From: Cladochytrium replicatum
Taxonomy: Eukaryota; Chytridiomycota; Chytridiomycetes; Cladochytriales; Cladochytriaceae
NCBI GenBank assembly: GCA_025526935.1
Contig: JAHLKD010000013.1
Location: forward strand, 310,001-374,000
Reading direction: 5' to 3'
DNA: 64,000 nt
A program made the translations under genes and the position numbers. Below are positions 44,220 through 55,701 of the stretch, piece after piece (positions within the stretch are counted from its first letter, which is position 1; each line of letters opens with the position of its first letter). The notes beneath the pieces are model-generated. The model did no database searches. It was not told where the DNA came from and worked only from the letters and a program-made list of their open reading frames with translations.

Positions 44220-44640
44220 TGTTTGACAGACAAACGAGCTGCTCGACATCCAGTCGTCGTTCACTAGAGAACGGCCACAATATGTACTGGCGCAGATACA
44301 CGCACAGAACTTGACACGTATCCACTTTGCGTGTTTGGACGACGGTCTCGATTCAGATGTTTCGCCCGGAAATTGCTCACGATTACACGGCGGTCGCCAG
44401 ATCGCTTATCGACAACGGATACCTATCAGTCCTGCACGGTGATATAAGACGACAATCTCATATGGATGATCAATGTAATGCACCAGTGGGCTGTCAATCT
44501 GATACTAGAACTAGGATATGACTTCTATTTCGTCGAATACGCAAAACAAACCCGTTCTTTATCAAACCCAGATGAATTTTTTCAAGCTAAATGCAACTCG
44601 TTCGCCCACTTCGACCTTGTTCTCGACTTGATCGTATAGA
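44220..44640 (+). other. Weak coding traces, unassigned
   Basis: One plus frame near 44230-44330 reads NELLDIQSSFTRERPQYVL and another near 44490-44600 reads NLILELGYDFYFVEYAKQ. They look exon-like but cannot be assigned. Possibly debris of a gene. Confidence 0.25.
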
Positions 44641-45289
44641 TTTGGAGAAAGCAAGCATTGCGATAGGACCATTCTAGTAAACGGGACCTTTTCGCTCATT
44701 TTGAATCTTAATAGTGGAAATATGCGAGAATCAGATGAGCTGATCAGCGTAATTCTACTACTAGTACAGGTACCTATTCTTGCATAGGATGCCATTTTTA
44801 TCAGTCGCAGCTCTCCTGACGGGGTTGCATAAAACCCATGGGCCTGACAATGCGAGAGAGGGTAAATCGGTTTGATAGAACGATGATATACTCACAAGGT
44901 ATAGCTCCGGCCATCGTTGGTCCCATTGTATTTGGAACAGTTGCACCGAGAAGTATGTTCTTAGATGTTCACTGTAAACGTAATACACTGTGAGTTAATG
45001 GTCCACGTTCTGCATCACAACACTGGACTTGTTTACTAATAGAATTCTGCGTTTCCTTGTAGCAGTTACAACCACATGCTCCCCAGTCCATGAGTCTTGT
45101 TCAGATCCGCATTTGGCAACACTTGCATTCCCAGGTCCTACATTACCCAATTTTCGGTTTCACCAACAGTTATATCGACAACCGTATTGAATACTCATGA
45201 TTCTGGACTCACAATGATGCTTTCGACCGAACACAACCTTGTGAATGATTCCGGTCTCAAAAACTACGCCGCTGTAAGCATCCCGGACC

Positions 45290-45545
45290 TAAGCTACTAT
45301 CCAAGCCCCACCTCTTGTCGAAGACCTATAGTCTGCATGGATAAAGTCCAAGACACAAAGAACATCAAAGGCTGGGTACCAACACAAAAAATCCACTTCG
45401 TTCTGCGGCTCGATTTGACGCACTGCAGTGTTTCCGATCCAGAGAGTTCGGGACGGAAGGGGAGGGTTTGGTGTGAGGTGGAAGCCGCGATCAGCCATTG
45501 GCGGTGTAGTTTAGAAGTGCCCTGTCGCCGTAATCTCGTGAGTCC
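45290..45545 (-). pseudogene. Fragment of a second alpha/beta hydrolase
   Basis: Minus-strand pieces match the middle of the 3.2-4.6 kb hydrolase: GDRALLNYTANG against GDSALLNYTPDG, WIGNTAVR against WIGNTPVR, and CWYPAFDVLCVLDF against WWNSAFDLLCVLDY. The piece is broken in frame and stops at an LTR fragment on its upstream side. The catalytic Ser and His regions are missing. Confidence 0.85.
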
Positions 45546-45705
45546 TGTTGGACTATGTACGTTATAGGACTTTATTACTACAGTCACTTTAACAACCCTA
45601 CACATAAAACACAACAACATACAACAACATAATAGACCGACTGGAGACATCCAGGTGTTCTCGATGAGGGATGCAGAGAGACCTGTCGGTTATAATTGTT
45701 AAGGC
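45546..45705 (+). mobile_element. Copia LTR fragment
   Basis: Starts TGTTGGACTATGTACG and carries GATGCAGAGAGACCTGTC, as in the LTR at 31405. Only about 160 bases remain. It truncates the hydrolase fragment. Confidence 0.85.
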
Positions 45706-45959
45706 AATTCCACAATGGAGCCTCATTTCGCTCACAAATGCTCATTCCTTAGATACAATACCAGAAAGGCTAATAAAGCGGTGTTGTAATACCAGAATAC
45801 TTCCGCATCTTCGCCTTTTCAGCGAGGGACATCAAGAAATCAGATTTGAATCCAGAACATTAGGTGGCATCAGCTCCAGCACAGAGAAGCAGATAGGTGA
45901 ATGATTTATCTTGTTTGAACACGGCAGCCAAAAGAAGATCTGAAGGATTCAGCTTGTCC

Positions 45960-48433
45960 TTTTTCAGAGCCAGAAACAGCTTTGCGATTCGCAGCCGTCC
46001 TGAGCATGTTTCTTCACTGCGGCTTTAGTGTCATTTCGTGTGTCGCTCGTGCTCTGTATTTCACAGTTACACCCGCAAGAATGCAGAATCATCGACGAAA
46101 ACATGGAAGCGAGCAAATTCCACGATGATCTCCGCCCGCTCTGAATCATTTCTATCCACCAGAGACAAAACATCCTGCACTGTGGGAGTAACTCCAGCAC
46201 CTAAAAGGGTACGTACAATTGCTGTGCAACAGTTCGATCATCCACGCCGCCATACAGAACTGCCAAAAGGAAGAACAAGCTGTGATCGTCTCACAAATCG
46301 CCCTTAACGACCTTTGCTTTCAGAGCGGCAGTATCAGTATGATGAAAACAGAAGTCCAGCCTTAAACAGAAGTCCGGCCTTCAACATTCGCTCAAGGAGT
46401 GACGATTGCTGAACTCTCAGAGCTTGCCTGACAAACCGTGGATCAGAAGGCGTCGAGCTGTCCATTTCAACGAGCTTCTCCAAAAGGGATAAAAATGTGT
46501 TTAGAAGCCTCTGTAACTTGAAGTAACTTCCATGAGGTCCTTCGTGACATCAATATCAAACTCGACAAGGCTCAAAAACCTGAAGCGATGTGTTGGTGCA
46601 AAGCAGGGAGTAATCATAATCAGTCGGCAAGCACCGGCTTTCGAGCAATAGTTGTAATATATCATCTCTTCCCGCATGGAATATTGGGAACCTGCACGCT
46701 CGCATGTGATTAAATGAAGATACCAATGTAGTAAGTGCGTTCACAATATCAGAGCTGCTGTACAGTCCTGCTGTGAGAGCGCCACGAGTTCCATTGATGC
46801 TGCCATTGTACACCAAATACTCCAACAGGTCAGTTGAGCGCACTTTCATAGGAATTTTGCAAGATGAAGGAAAGTAAGAAAATCTGCGTTTTCAAAGGAG
46901 TTAATCTTTTTGCTGGAGGGATTTTGACAGAAGCAGCGCTCCAAGACATCTTATTTCATAGAATGACGTGGATGAAGAAGCATTTCTAGGACCTTTTGCT
47001 CCATGTTATCGATCGCGTACTGAACTGCAATGGCAAGCTTCCGGCAACTTCCAGAATTCAGTATGTGCTCCAAAATTCAGTCGGTCGACAATGTTTTGGG
47101 ATGTGCATCCAAAGCAACAATTGCTTCGCTGCGACTCATACTACAGCTTGCTAGGCATCTGCATTTGAAGCACTCAAACTGGTATAACATGCTATTATTC
47201 ATAGTTCCACTCAGGTCTATCTCTGGCGACGTCTAAATTTTTGATGACATAGTGCAAGGCATAGAATGTTCGGGTCGATTACAAATCCACACTGAATCAT
47301 TTTTGTGAAATTGGGAGAAGCTCGTTAAAAGATGTGCGCCGAACTTGTACTTCTGTCTCTGGGTCCCAAAAAGTATTGCATCTGCTACTGACTCAGTCAA
47401 ATCTTGTGAGCTCCACGTTATTCTAGAATAAGACAACGCACGCTCTGCATTGTCAAGTGATCCCACATGGAGCGCACCTGCCAGAAATCCCTGAACGGCC
47501 TGAACTAGCGGATTGTCAACGGCGATGTTTGAATGAAATCCCACAAAATCTCCACTGATTCTGATACTCCTAGTGTAGTTGCAAAAAATGCCATCTTTGG
47601 CAATGCGTCAATCACATCAATTCGTTCATCGACGACAAGGTAGCTCTTCAAAAGATTTGGCATGGATACGAAGCAGAAAACACCTGGACCGGAGATCGAG
47701 CTGCGGCTGCCAGCTGTACCTGAATCATTCAAGTGCATGCTCTTGTATTGATCGATAAGAGTCGCCGCCACTCTCGGATGGTGATTTTTGCAGTGCACAG
47801 CTGAGAAAAGGACCATCTCCCTCGTGGTAGCACTCCAGTTTTGCTCCAGCTTCAAAAAAAGCACCAGTAAGTTCCAGCAATTGTGATTCTGAGCCCTTAA
47901 TAAGATCTAGCGCAAGCGAGAGATACGATTTTTTCTGCATAATCTTCGCTGTAATGTTTGCTTGGGTTGTCCTTTTTGCAATCATCGCAAAGACATTTCT
48001 GAATGTTGAACTTTCCACCATATTTCTTAAGAACCTTGATCGCAATTTGTGGCTGCTTGTTCCAAGGTGCCCATTCCAACGCTGCTCCAGGATCTGTGCG
48101 TGCAGCAATAATAAAGAGTGAAAGTCTATTTGCGGAGAACTCCTTGCATTTTCTGATTAGCGAGTGCACATCGTCCAAGCTTAGGAACGGAGCCAAGCAA
48201 TCGAGCATATACTCTGGCCAACGGTTATGAGTTGGCTTATTCTGGGGGTATAAATTTGGTGTCCAGGTCTCCACGTGATCTCTGCCGCAACAAATGAGTA
48301 AGGATAACAACTGGGTGCGAGCTGACACTCCGCCCTGGGGAGCTGTGCCAATGCCTGCTCTTCGCGGGCGAGGGCAGCCAGTCCTATCGGCTACTCTCGA
48401 TCCCGCCGTGATATTTTTGGTTCTCCGGGCCAT
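45960..48433 (-). pseudogene. Ankyrin-type helical-repeat gene, frame-broken
   Basis: Starts at 48433 with a basic leader (MARRTKNITAGSRVADR), then YMLDCLAPFLSLDDVHSLIR, a F-box-like or leading helix, and ALEWAPWNKQPQIAIKVLKK, the first helical repeat. Further units include LLELTGAFFEAGAKLECYH, RVAATLIDQYKSMHLND, FLAGALHVGSLDNAERAL and, after more frame changes, MKVRSTDLLEYLVYNGS. At least three frame changes occur without convincing splice sites (about 47925, 47830 and 47540), for example in a run of A near 47935. It is probably a decayed member of a small family. A more decayed relative lies at 6.3-7.7 kb. Sequencing error in homopolymers is an alternative for some breaks. Confidence 0.6.
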
Positions 48434-48682
48434 TGGCCTGACCGGCTTGCCTTGCTTGTGCTAGAGGCGAGGCCTTGGAGATGAGCAGCAATAAGGCTTG
48501 AAGATGGCCGTCCTTGTGGTATCTTTTGGTTCTTTTGCTTGTCTTAGCTCCTTGGATGAGCATCTGTGCGCTGCTTGTCGCTGAGCCGCCCTATTTTTTT
48601 TAACATAGTAAATTTAAAGCCACTCCAAAGTTGATCAACAGCAGTCTGAATTCTTGGCTGGTCAGACATTGATCGCTCTGCT

Positions 48683-50377
48683 TTGTCGTCCAATGCTGAG
48701 CCTACTCCTCGAGTCAGACCCTCCATAATCGCGATGCACACGCAAACCACGAACAAGAACCTCTCAACGACACGTTTCTATTATTTAGCGAATGAGCGGC
48801 CTATGAGCTTCAGGACTACGTATGAGCACACTGCAGCACTTGTACAGCGCGCAGGCAGAAACTTTCTTTTAGTTTTTGGGGGATCAGATGGTGTTGGAAT
48901 CCTGAACGATGTTCGGCTAATAGATCTCGGTTAGAACACTAAATGTGTCAAGATTTCACCATTGCTGACAGCGTATGCAGGAACACATTCTTGGAAGGTG
49001 ATGGTGGCGACCGGGAATGACCCAGCAGGGCGATCACGTCACACCGTTGCCAACATCTTGATGGATCGAACAAATCATGGTTTGCAAAAGCACCGAATCT
49101 ACATTTGGGGAGGCGGAGAGCGATGAAGTATACCCCAAAGGACACTGCAGTACACTGTTTGGATGTAGGTACTACGTTAGCTACTACGATAGCATTGCTC
49201 ACCGAGACGTTTACAGAATCTGGAGGATGGATACAGGTCACAAAATCCGGACTTCCAGAATCGCCATTACCAAGGACACTCGATAGTTCCCTTTTTTGTT
49301 TGCGAAATGAATTCGCAGTGTTTAGTGCGATGTATGGATGAATGGCACACAGCATTACAACGACGTCTGGTTCCTACCCTCAAATACCGTGCGTGTCTTT
49401 GTACTAAGATCTCATTCCAGAGCGAAATCTGTGGACTAAACAATAAACAACGGGCAAGGCTCCCTCCCTTCGTACAGGGCATTCCGCAGCTCTCGTCGAA
49501 GAGCGCTACATGCTGCTACATGGAGAGGTTTTCTTACTGGTTAGGCAAGTGTGATCAAGACGACCGCTTCAGCATTCGATGATATCTTTATTCTGGATTT
49601 GGGAGAATGTAAGCTTTGAAGACATCTTGCCATTCCTGAGACTTACTTTGTCCAGCATCAGCTCATCGGCAACTTGGTACAGTTGGTTCGATCTTACCCT
49701 TCAGGACTATCACTTTCGATTCTCGAGGCTGCCCGATATTTTTGGACCTTTTCATCTCCTTCCATCTTTGGGAACGAGCGTGTAGAATCGCTCGGTGGCC
49801 TGTTCTTCGCGCCGATGGAGACCATCCTGAACCGGCGCATTTTCTCGCACACTGCAACCCCGGACGTTCTGAACGGCACTTTGTTCCCACAGCAGCTCGA
49901 AGAGAACCTTGGCAGTCAGATTCCATTGGCCGAGTTGGATGTAAACACGTTGGGAACATTCAATGAGATCGTCCCTGGTTTGCTTGTCCTGCCGACGGGA
50001 GATAACATCCAAGATCTCTCAGAATATGGCGTGCCTGCTGAGGTGTATTTGAGAAACAAAGTGAAATAATTAATGTTTAACTTTTTTTCTTTGCCCACCG
50101 CAGTCGATCTTCATTGGACCCGATTGGATTCATCGGCTATCTGATGTCTGGCGGATCAATTCCAAGTGGGAGAATGGATCATTACATGTGCGTCCTTAGA
50201 GCCCAAGAAAAAAGTCCGAAACAAAAGAAAATGATGAGATGGATTTTGTGTTGCCTGACGCTTCAAAAGTATTTTCTGTTTGGCGCAATGGACACGAAAG
50301 GTGTTTTCAACGGTATTTGTGTGTTGGATCTTGGTGTGTACTTGCATACATATGGCCAGTCACACCATGCTGAATAA
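48683..50377 (+). CDS. Kelch-repeat protein gene, probably damaged
   Basis: The first exon-like frame ends with FLLVFGGSDGVGILNDVRLI, a kelch blade, followed by an intron (48932-48979). The next exon has THSWKVMVATGNDPAGRSRH and IYIWGGG, a second blade. Then a frame change leads to KYTPKDTAVHCLDV. Later pieces are NEIVPGLLVLPTGDNIQDL, SGGSIPSGRMDHYMCVL and YFLFGAMDTKGVFNGICVL, another blade. The order and motifs support a kelch propeller of several blades, but I could not join all pieces in one frame. The stretch 49674-50069 is coding-like but not kelch-like. The gene is convergent with VTI1. Confidence 0.6.
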
Positions 50378-50462
50378 AGTGACTTTTTATCTGAACTAAT
50401 AAACATAACCAAACAACTCGATTCGGCAAAGAGGCAACAATTTTGATCGATGAAGCTGAAAA

Positions 50463-51466
50463 TCATCTGAACCACTTCAAATAAATGATCAATAGTATAA
50501 TGAGGACCAGAGTTACGATGATTCCTGCGGTCAACAATTTGCTGGCAGCGATTCTGAAATCGAGCGTTCAGAAACGAACACGGACAACAAAGGAAGACAA
50601 TACCGTTGTTGCATTCCCTTAAGAATACCCTGGCTTTTGGCAATGAAGGAATCTGCATTTCCAAGCTATGTTTGAAATGTGAGTGCGCAGTTGATGAGAA
50701 AGCTCAAGTCAACTCACAGTATCCCTTGTTCTGATGATTTGCTCCCTCTGCCGGTTCAGGTCTTCCAACGTGCTTATACCGATAGCTTCGGTCTCAAGGG
50801 CGAGTCGGCGAGCATCGTCGAGTCGCCTGCTACCGTCCTGAAGGCGTTCGGTTCCCTGCAAAAGCCGGGTGCGCTGGTCCATGGATGCGACTTCCACATC
50901 AATGTTGTGACTTCCCCCACGCCCAAGAAGCTGGTCCCTCTCCGATTGCCCAGAGAATTTCAGCTTAAATAGAAAAATTAAAGCTCGTGACCCAAAACCT
51001 CTCTGCTTAAGCAAACCAACCATGTCCTTCTTGAACTTCTTAACCTCGTCCTTGTACATCCTTAGCTTAACTTGGAGCCGTGTTCGGACAGGTTGAGCGA
51101 GAGACTGAAGCTCGATTTCCATGTGGCTGATCTACAGGACCGCATGTTGGCTCATGACGTACAAGTTGCCGAATATTTTACTCACAATTTCATCGAGTTC
51201 CTCAAGCTCCCGCTCTGCCTGGTTGACCAGCAGCTTCCTCTTATCTTATAAAAGGGTTGGAATGTAAATGTAAGGCATTTCCATCCGGATTCAACGGCCA
51301 TACAAACGATAAATAGTGAGATCAATCATTGTTCCCGCTGAGGGAGCAGATTTACAGTACCAGGAGAAGCAGTGGGTATCAGGTTTGTGACCTTGTTCGA
51401 GAGGGATTCATACAGAGTGCCATATTCCTTCTCGTAGGTATCGAAGACCACCGAAACATTGGCCAT
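50463..51466 (-). CDS. VTI1: Vti1-type Qb-SNARE
   Basis: Six exons run from MANVSVVFDTYEKEYGTLYE through RKLLVNQAERELEELDEI, then MEIELQSLAQPVRTRLQVKL, to the SNARE helix (RRLALETEAIGISTLEDLN, with the central layer Gln in NRQREQI). Next come DSFIAKSQGILKGMQQR and a C-terminal membrane anchor (LLTAGIIVTLVLIILLIIY) ending LKWFR. This is the full Vti1 layout: Habc domain, Qb SNARE motif and tail anchor. It acts in Golgi-endosome and vacuole fusion. It is convergent with the kelch gene. Confidence 0.95.
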
Positions 51467-51591
51467 GCGGATGTGCTGGTTTAGGGAGGGATGGGCACGT
51501 GACAGGCTTTAACACACTGTTTCATCTGGCTACGATTAAAGAGACATCAATATATTTGCGGGAAGATGGCACACGCACCGCTGCAAGATTT

Positions 51592-51661
51592 GCCAAACAT
51601 GCAAATACAAGAAGTACCAAGTCCATAAATAATGGAATGAAGATGGATTGACAAAAAACTC
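51592..51661 (+). repeat. Dispersed repeat shared with 28.56 kb
   Basis: GCCAAACATG, AAGTCCATAAATAA and GGATTGACAAAAAA in the same order as at 28561-28632, between VTI1 and the UEV fragment. Confidence 0.65.
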
Positions 51662-51734
51662 ACCCACGAAAATTGTTTTGATTTTTCAGACTGGTTTTGT
51701 CGAGATCGTCCTGCTGAAAATAGGGTTTCCTCCG

Positions 51735-51812
51735 CCCAATGTGCCGAATTTAGTCCCGCGCAATTTCCGACTTCTCGAGGAGCTAGAGAAGGGAGAAAAG
51801 GGTATCGGAGAA
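51735..51812 (+). pseudogene. Single stray exon of a UEV/MMS2-type gene
   Basis: Reads VPRNFRLLEELEKGEKGIG, the highly conserved start of ubiquitin-conjugating enzyme variant UEV1/MMS2. The rest of the UBC fold is absent; RRS1 starts about 220 bases further on. It is therefore a fragment, lying next to a dispersed repeat. Confidence 0.8.
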
Positions 51813-52027
51813 CTTCTTACGGTGGTGCAGCTTGGGCACGTGACCTATTCTGGCTAACATGGTTGTTTTGTGTACTGTTTGCTGTGAGAGACCAAATTAC
51901 TCTGCAGCGTTGTCTAAATGGAGCTGCAAATATAACAGGATAAATAATGCAATAATTCGTCTCGCCACATTTAGCAGTCACAGTTCCAGGGGGTCACGTG
52001 CGAGTTTCTGACAGGAAACAAAACGAT

Positions 52028-53103
52028 ATGTGAGTTCGGAAAGGTTGCGGCAAGTCGGGTGCTGAGACTGTTGCTTTTCGATAGGGAGGCAATAGAAGTG
52101 AAGACACCGGTTCCAATTGACCTGGACCTGGGGAATCTCACGGCTTTAAACATCAATCTCATGGATTCTGACAGGCTAAAGTGCGTATTGCGAAGCTCAG
52201 TTGAGAAGGGAAAGTGTCCTGTACTGACTCCGCCTGTAGGGATGATACCGAAACTTATCTCCGTGAGCTCTCGCGTGACACCACCCAAGTACTCATCAAC
52301 GCATTGTTCAACCAGCCCATTACAAAGTCCGACGATGGTGTGTTTGCTTCGCTCCCCGCACCGACAATAGTGATTCCCAGGGCAAAACCGGTGCGTGATA
52401 AAGAGACAATAACATCTGGCATTTATTGCTAAACTTAAACGTAATGCAGCTTCCATCAAAAAAGCCCCTGACTAGATGGGAAAAGTTTGCGAAAGCAAAG
52501 GGGATCCAGAAAAAGCGCAAATCGCGAGTAGAGTTTGATGAGGAGACGGGAAATTACACTCCGAGATATGGATACAAAGGGGCAGATGATAAGTTGATGG
52601 ACTGGGCTATCGAAGTTAAGCCTGGCGATGGTAAGAGCCTTATGGACTATTGATGAAGGAGAGCATGCATTGACTTTCTTTGCTGAACAGATCCTATGGA
52701 GGACCCTTATGCAGCGAACCGAAAGGCAAAGAGTGAACGTGTTGCAAAGAACAGGAAACAGAAGGACCGAAATATGCGCGACGCGGGTATCATTGGAACT
52801 GCTCCAGTCATCCCAACAAAGGCATTTGATGAGCGCAAAAGCCTTGTCAAAAAGAAGCTGTTGGTGAGTAAAGTGTCCACAGCGTCAATGGGGAAGTTCG
52901 ATCGACAAATAGAGGGTGACGAAAAGCTTAAGACCGGAAAGAGGAGGAAGGTAAGCATTAATTTTTTATCGCAGACATCGATTTAATTCTTACTTGTCTC
53001 TTTATTTATTAAGTTCGAGTCTGCTACTGGTTCGGTGAAGATAGAGAAAGATAAGGCGTTGAACATTGCCAACCGTGTTTTAAACCCAAAACCAAAGAAA
53101 TAA
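52028..53103 (+). CDS. RRS1: Ribosome biogenesis factor RRS1
   Basis: Six exons (52028-52029, 52085-52180, 52240-52390, 52450-52630, 52691-52950, 53014-53103) give 259 residues. The start codon is split: AT ends the first exon and G opens the second after a 55-base intron (GTGAGT..TAG). The protein reads MEAIEVKTPVPIDLDLGNLT, then RDTTQVLINALFNQPITK and PRAKP joined to LPSKKPLTRWEKFAKAKGI, then RYGYKGADDKLMDWAIEV. These are diagnostic of RRS1, which with RPF2 brings the 5S RNP to the pre-60S ribosome. The tail is Lys-rich and ends NPKPKK. Confidence 0.93.
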
Positions 53104-53190
53104 AGTACTTCTTAATTCAGCCCAACATTCACACTCAGTGTGATGAAAAGTTATGCTCATCGTTTACCCAGAATTTATTGCATCAGTGCG

Positions 53191-54379
53191 TCAAAACTTC
53201 CATACTTGTTGTTCTGTGTATCCTGCTGCCTTCAGAAGGCCACCCAAACGACCTTGCCGATCCTCATCCTCTTTCATTCCCGCGACATGCCGGATCATGC
53301 TAAAATACACAACAGTCAATGCGCGTAGATAATTATGTCCCTTGAACAATTAGTTACCTTTGTGGCCCACAGACAAGAATGAGTGTTTTGTCCGACTTAG
53401 GCGGCATCCATTTTTTGATCATATTATCCGAAATAAAGCCCTTCCCACCTTTCCATGCCCCAGATCCAATCTCATCTGGAGGATAATCGAGCGTGTAGTG
53501 TATTTTCAACCGGTCAGGATATTCCTGTGACAAGTTATCAAGCTCCTCCCGGAGAAGAATGTCTCCTTCGGTCTTGTTTGCATAGATCAGGTGGAGTTTG
53601 GTCGAATCGTGCGGGTTGAAAAGCACCCCTTTGATCACCTGGATGAATGGAGCAATTCCTGTCCCTCCTGCAATCTAAACAATTGTAAGAACATCTCGAA
53701 TATCTGCTTTGACGATGAGACCCGATCTTACCAATCCGAGGTTCTCAACCATGTTCGGTTCATACGGAAACGTAACGATCGGCCCCCTCATCTCAACCAT
53801 ATCGCCGACCGCCTTCTTATGTAAATAACGGCTCACGCTACCATCATCGTACCGCTTCACCATCAAATCAAACCCGTTTCGAAAGTACTGCACGGGACTG
53901 TACTGCCTCGCGATCTCGCAAGTATCATCTTTCACGATCATATGCGTCGCCCCTCCAAACAACGGCCCGCTATTCTTACCAGCGTGAGTTTCCGGAATCG
54001 AAGATCCGAATCTCAGGATCGACGTGTCGTGTGTCAATGGGAAGATCTTAATCAGTTTGTGTCTGCGGAAATTCTCCCTGTCCAAGGGCTGGTACGTGTC
54101 TTTCCCGTGCTCATTGCGGTAGTAGTATACGTTATAGTAGGCGGTTCCACCGAGGAAGAGCGTGCACAAACCGATGAGTGCGTAATGCCGGGGCTCTAAC
54201 GACAAGGTTGATGTCGAGGTTGAAGACTGGGCAGACTCTCGCGGGGAGGGTTTTGGCGGAGGGATCTTTGGAGAGATTGAGGACAAGAGGCGGCGGGAAG
54301 CATGCTCGGGAATAACAGCCGCTGCGTTTGAATTTCTGAAGCCTCTCACCAGCAATGATGAAAGTTTGAAAGTGTCCAT
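53191..54379 (-). CDS. NADH-cytochrome b5 reductase, mitochondrial type
   Basis: Three exons. The N-terminus (MDTFKLSSLLVRGFRNSN) is a likely mitochondrial presequence, followed by a membrane segment (YALIGLCTLFLGGTAYYN). The FAD domain has ARQYSPVQ (R-x-Y-S) and later GPIVTFPYEPN. The NADH domain begins IAGGTGIAPFIQVIKGVLF and continues LHLIYANKTEGDILLREEL, and LILVCGPQ joins MIRHVAGMK in the last exon. The C-terminus VWKF matches the aromatic end of the family. It passes electrons from NADH to cytochrome b5; an Mcr1-like outer or intermembrane location is likely. Confidence 0.92.
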
Positions 54380-54860
54380 TGAAACTGAAAACTATCGATC
54401 ACGTGTGAACTATTAACAGAGTAGCTTGACTTATTAATGAAAACGTTGGGCTTGCGAGCGTTAAGGGTGATGATCCACCAACAGTATTCGTGGTTCACCA
54501 TCTAAACACCAATGACATCCGCCAGTCCGTCAAGGTGTATTTGACGACCAGGATGTGGCATACGACCAAACAACAATGAATATCCAGGTGAAAATACTCA
54601 CCCACTATTCACCCACTAATACTCACCCACTATTCACCCACTATGGTGATAAGACAAGAATCTGACCCGAGAGGAAGCCGAAGATCTGATCAACCAGGTA
54701 TGGCAGTCCAAACATCCATCCTGATCTTTCCTTCGTAAATGCCCCTTAACCTTTTTGAGTACGAGCAACTCATACACGTGCTTTGGGAAATGAACACTCG
54801 CTGGGTGAAGTCCAGAATATGAAACAATATATTGTGATTGAGACACCAGACGTGATCTGC
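54380..54860. other. Spacer between b5 reductase and eS10
   Basis: No gene seen. It holds the 25-base tandem repeat listed separately. The eS10 3' untranslated region likely ends here. Confidence 0.4.
54596..54645 (+). repeat. 25-base tandem duplication
   Basis: ACTCACCCACTATTCACCCA plus CTAAT occurs twice in a row, and each unit itself contains two CACCCACTA elements. Confidence 0.92.
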
Positions 54861-55499
54861 TTAAGCGCGGGGAGCACCACGACCGACACCACCTTTCTAT
54901 TAAATCAAACTCCATTAGCATTGCTGTAGCGGATTGTTGTTGCTAGGAATACATACGAATTCTGGCTTCCAGTCGCCTGATGCACCCTCCTTCTTCTCGC
55001 CATCCCTCCTGCGGTAGTCGCGCTCACCGTCAGCGCGGGGCGGCCTGTAAGGACGGTCACGGTCTCCGTCGCCTTTGAAACGATTTTAGCCATTGCGTTT
55101 CCGAAAACCCCTAAAATATCGCTTACCACGGCCAGGGCGGGCACCAGGGGCTTTAGCGGTCTTAACGAAAGTGCGAGGGATGACGTCCGGGGGAAGGTGA
55201 AGGTACTCACGAAGGTACTCAATACCCTCGTTGGTAAGGTAGTAATAGTAGTATTGCCATGAGAACTGGGTCTTCACGTAGCCGCGGGAGTCGAGCGACT
55301 GCAGGGCCTTAATGACCTGAAGGTTGGGGACGTCGATGTCCTGGTGCTTCGGGGCGTTGTAGTCCTTCTTGGCGACCATGACTCCCTCCTGGAAGAGAGA
55401 CCTGATGATCGTGATTGTAAATAAGAAGTGAAATACGGTGGCATAAATGTACACTCACTGGTAAATGCGCTTCAAGTTTTCCTTCGGAATGAGCATCAT
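54861..55499 (-). CDS. RPS10: Small ribosomal subunit protein eS10
   Basis: Four exons (55499-55459, 55401-55127, 55072-54957, 54896-54861) give 155 residues. The start is [14 protein letters not shown]; the usual family start is the second Met (MLIPKEN). The core reads [19 protein letters not shown], then [19 protein letters not shown], then [20 protein letters not shown], all hallmark eS10 sequence. A basic Gly/Arg-rich tail ends [10 protein letters not shown]. The protein sits on the head of the 40S ribosomal subunit. Confidence 0.96.
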
Positions 55500-55701
55500 C
55501 TTGGCGAAGTCTGTTTAACGCATAAATTATCAGCGTTCTGTTCGAAATTATCTCTCCCAGTCCGCGTATCCAAAGTTTTCGATCCGTCTACATTCAACTT
55601 CGGTGTCTGGTAAATCCATCCATCTAATCGTCCATCGATGATCCATCCATCGGCCACGACCATCGCCTATCGTCAATCCACATCGTGCATTCGTCTCCTT
55701 C

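Noticed and set aside
49663-50012. Overlapping minus-strand frames opposite the kelch gene
   Set aside because: They are shadows of the plus-strand reading, with no domain and no splice logic.
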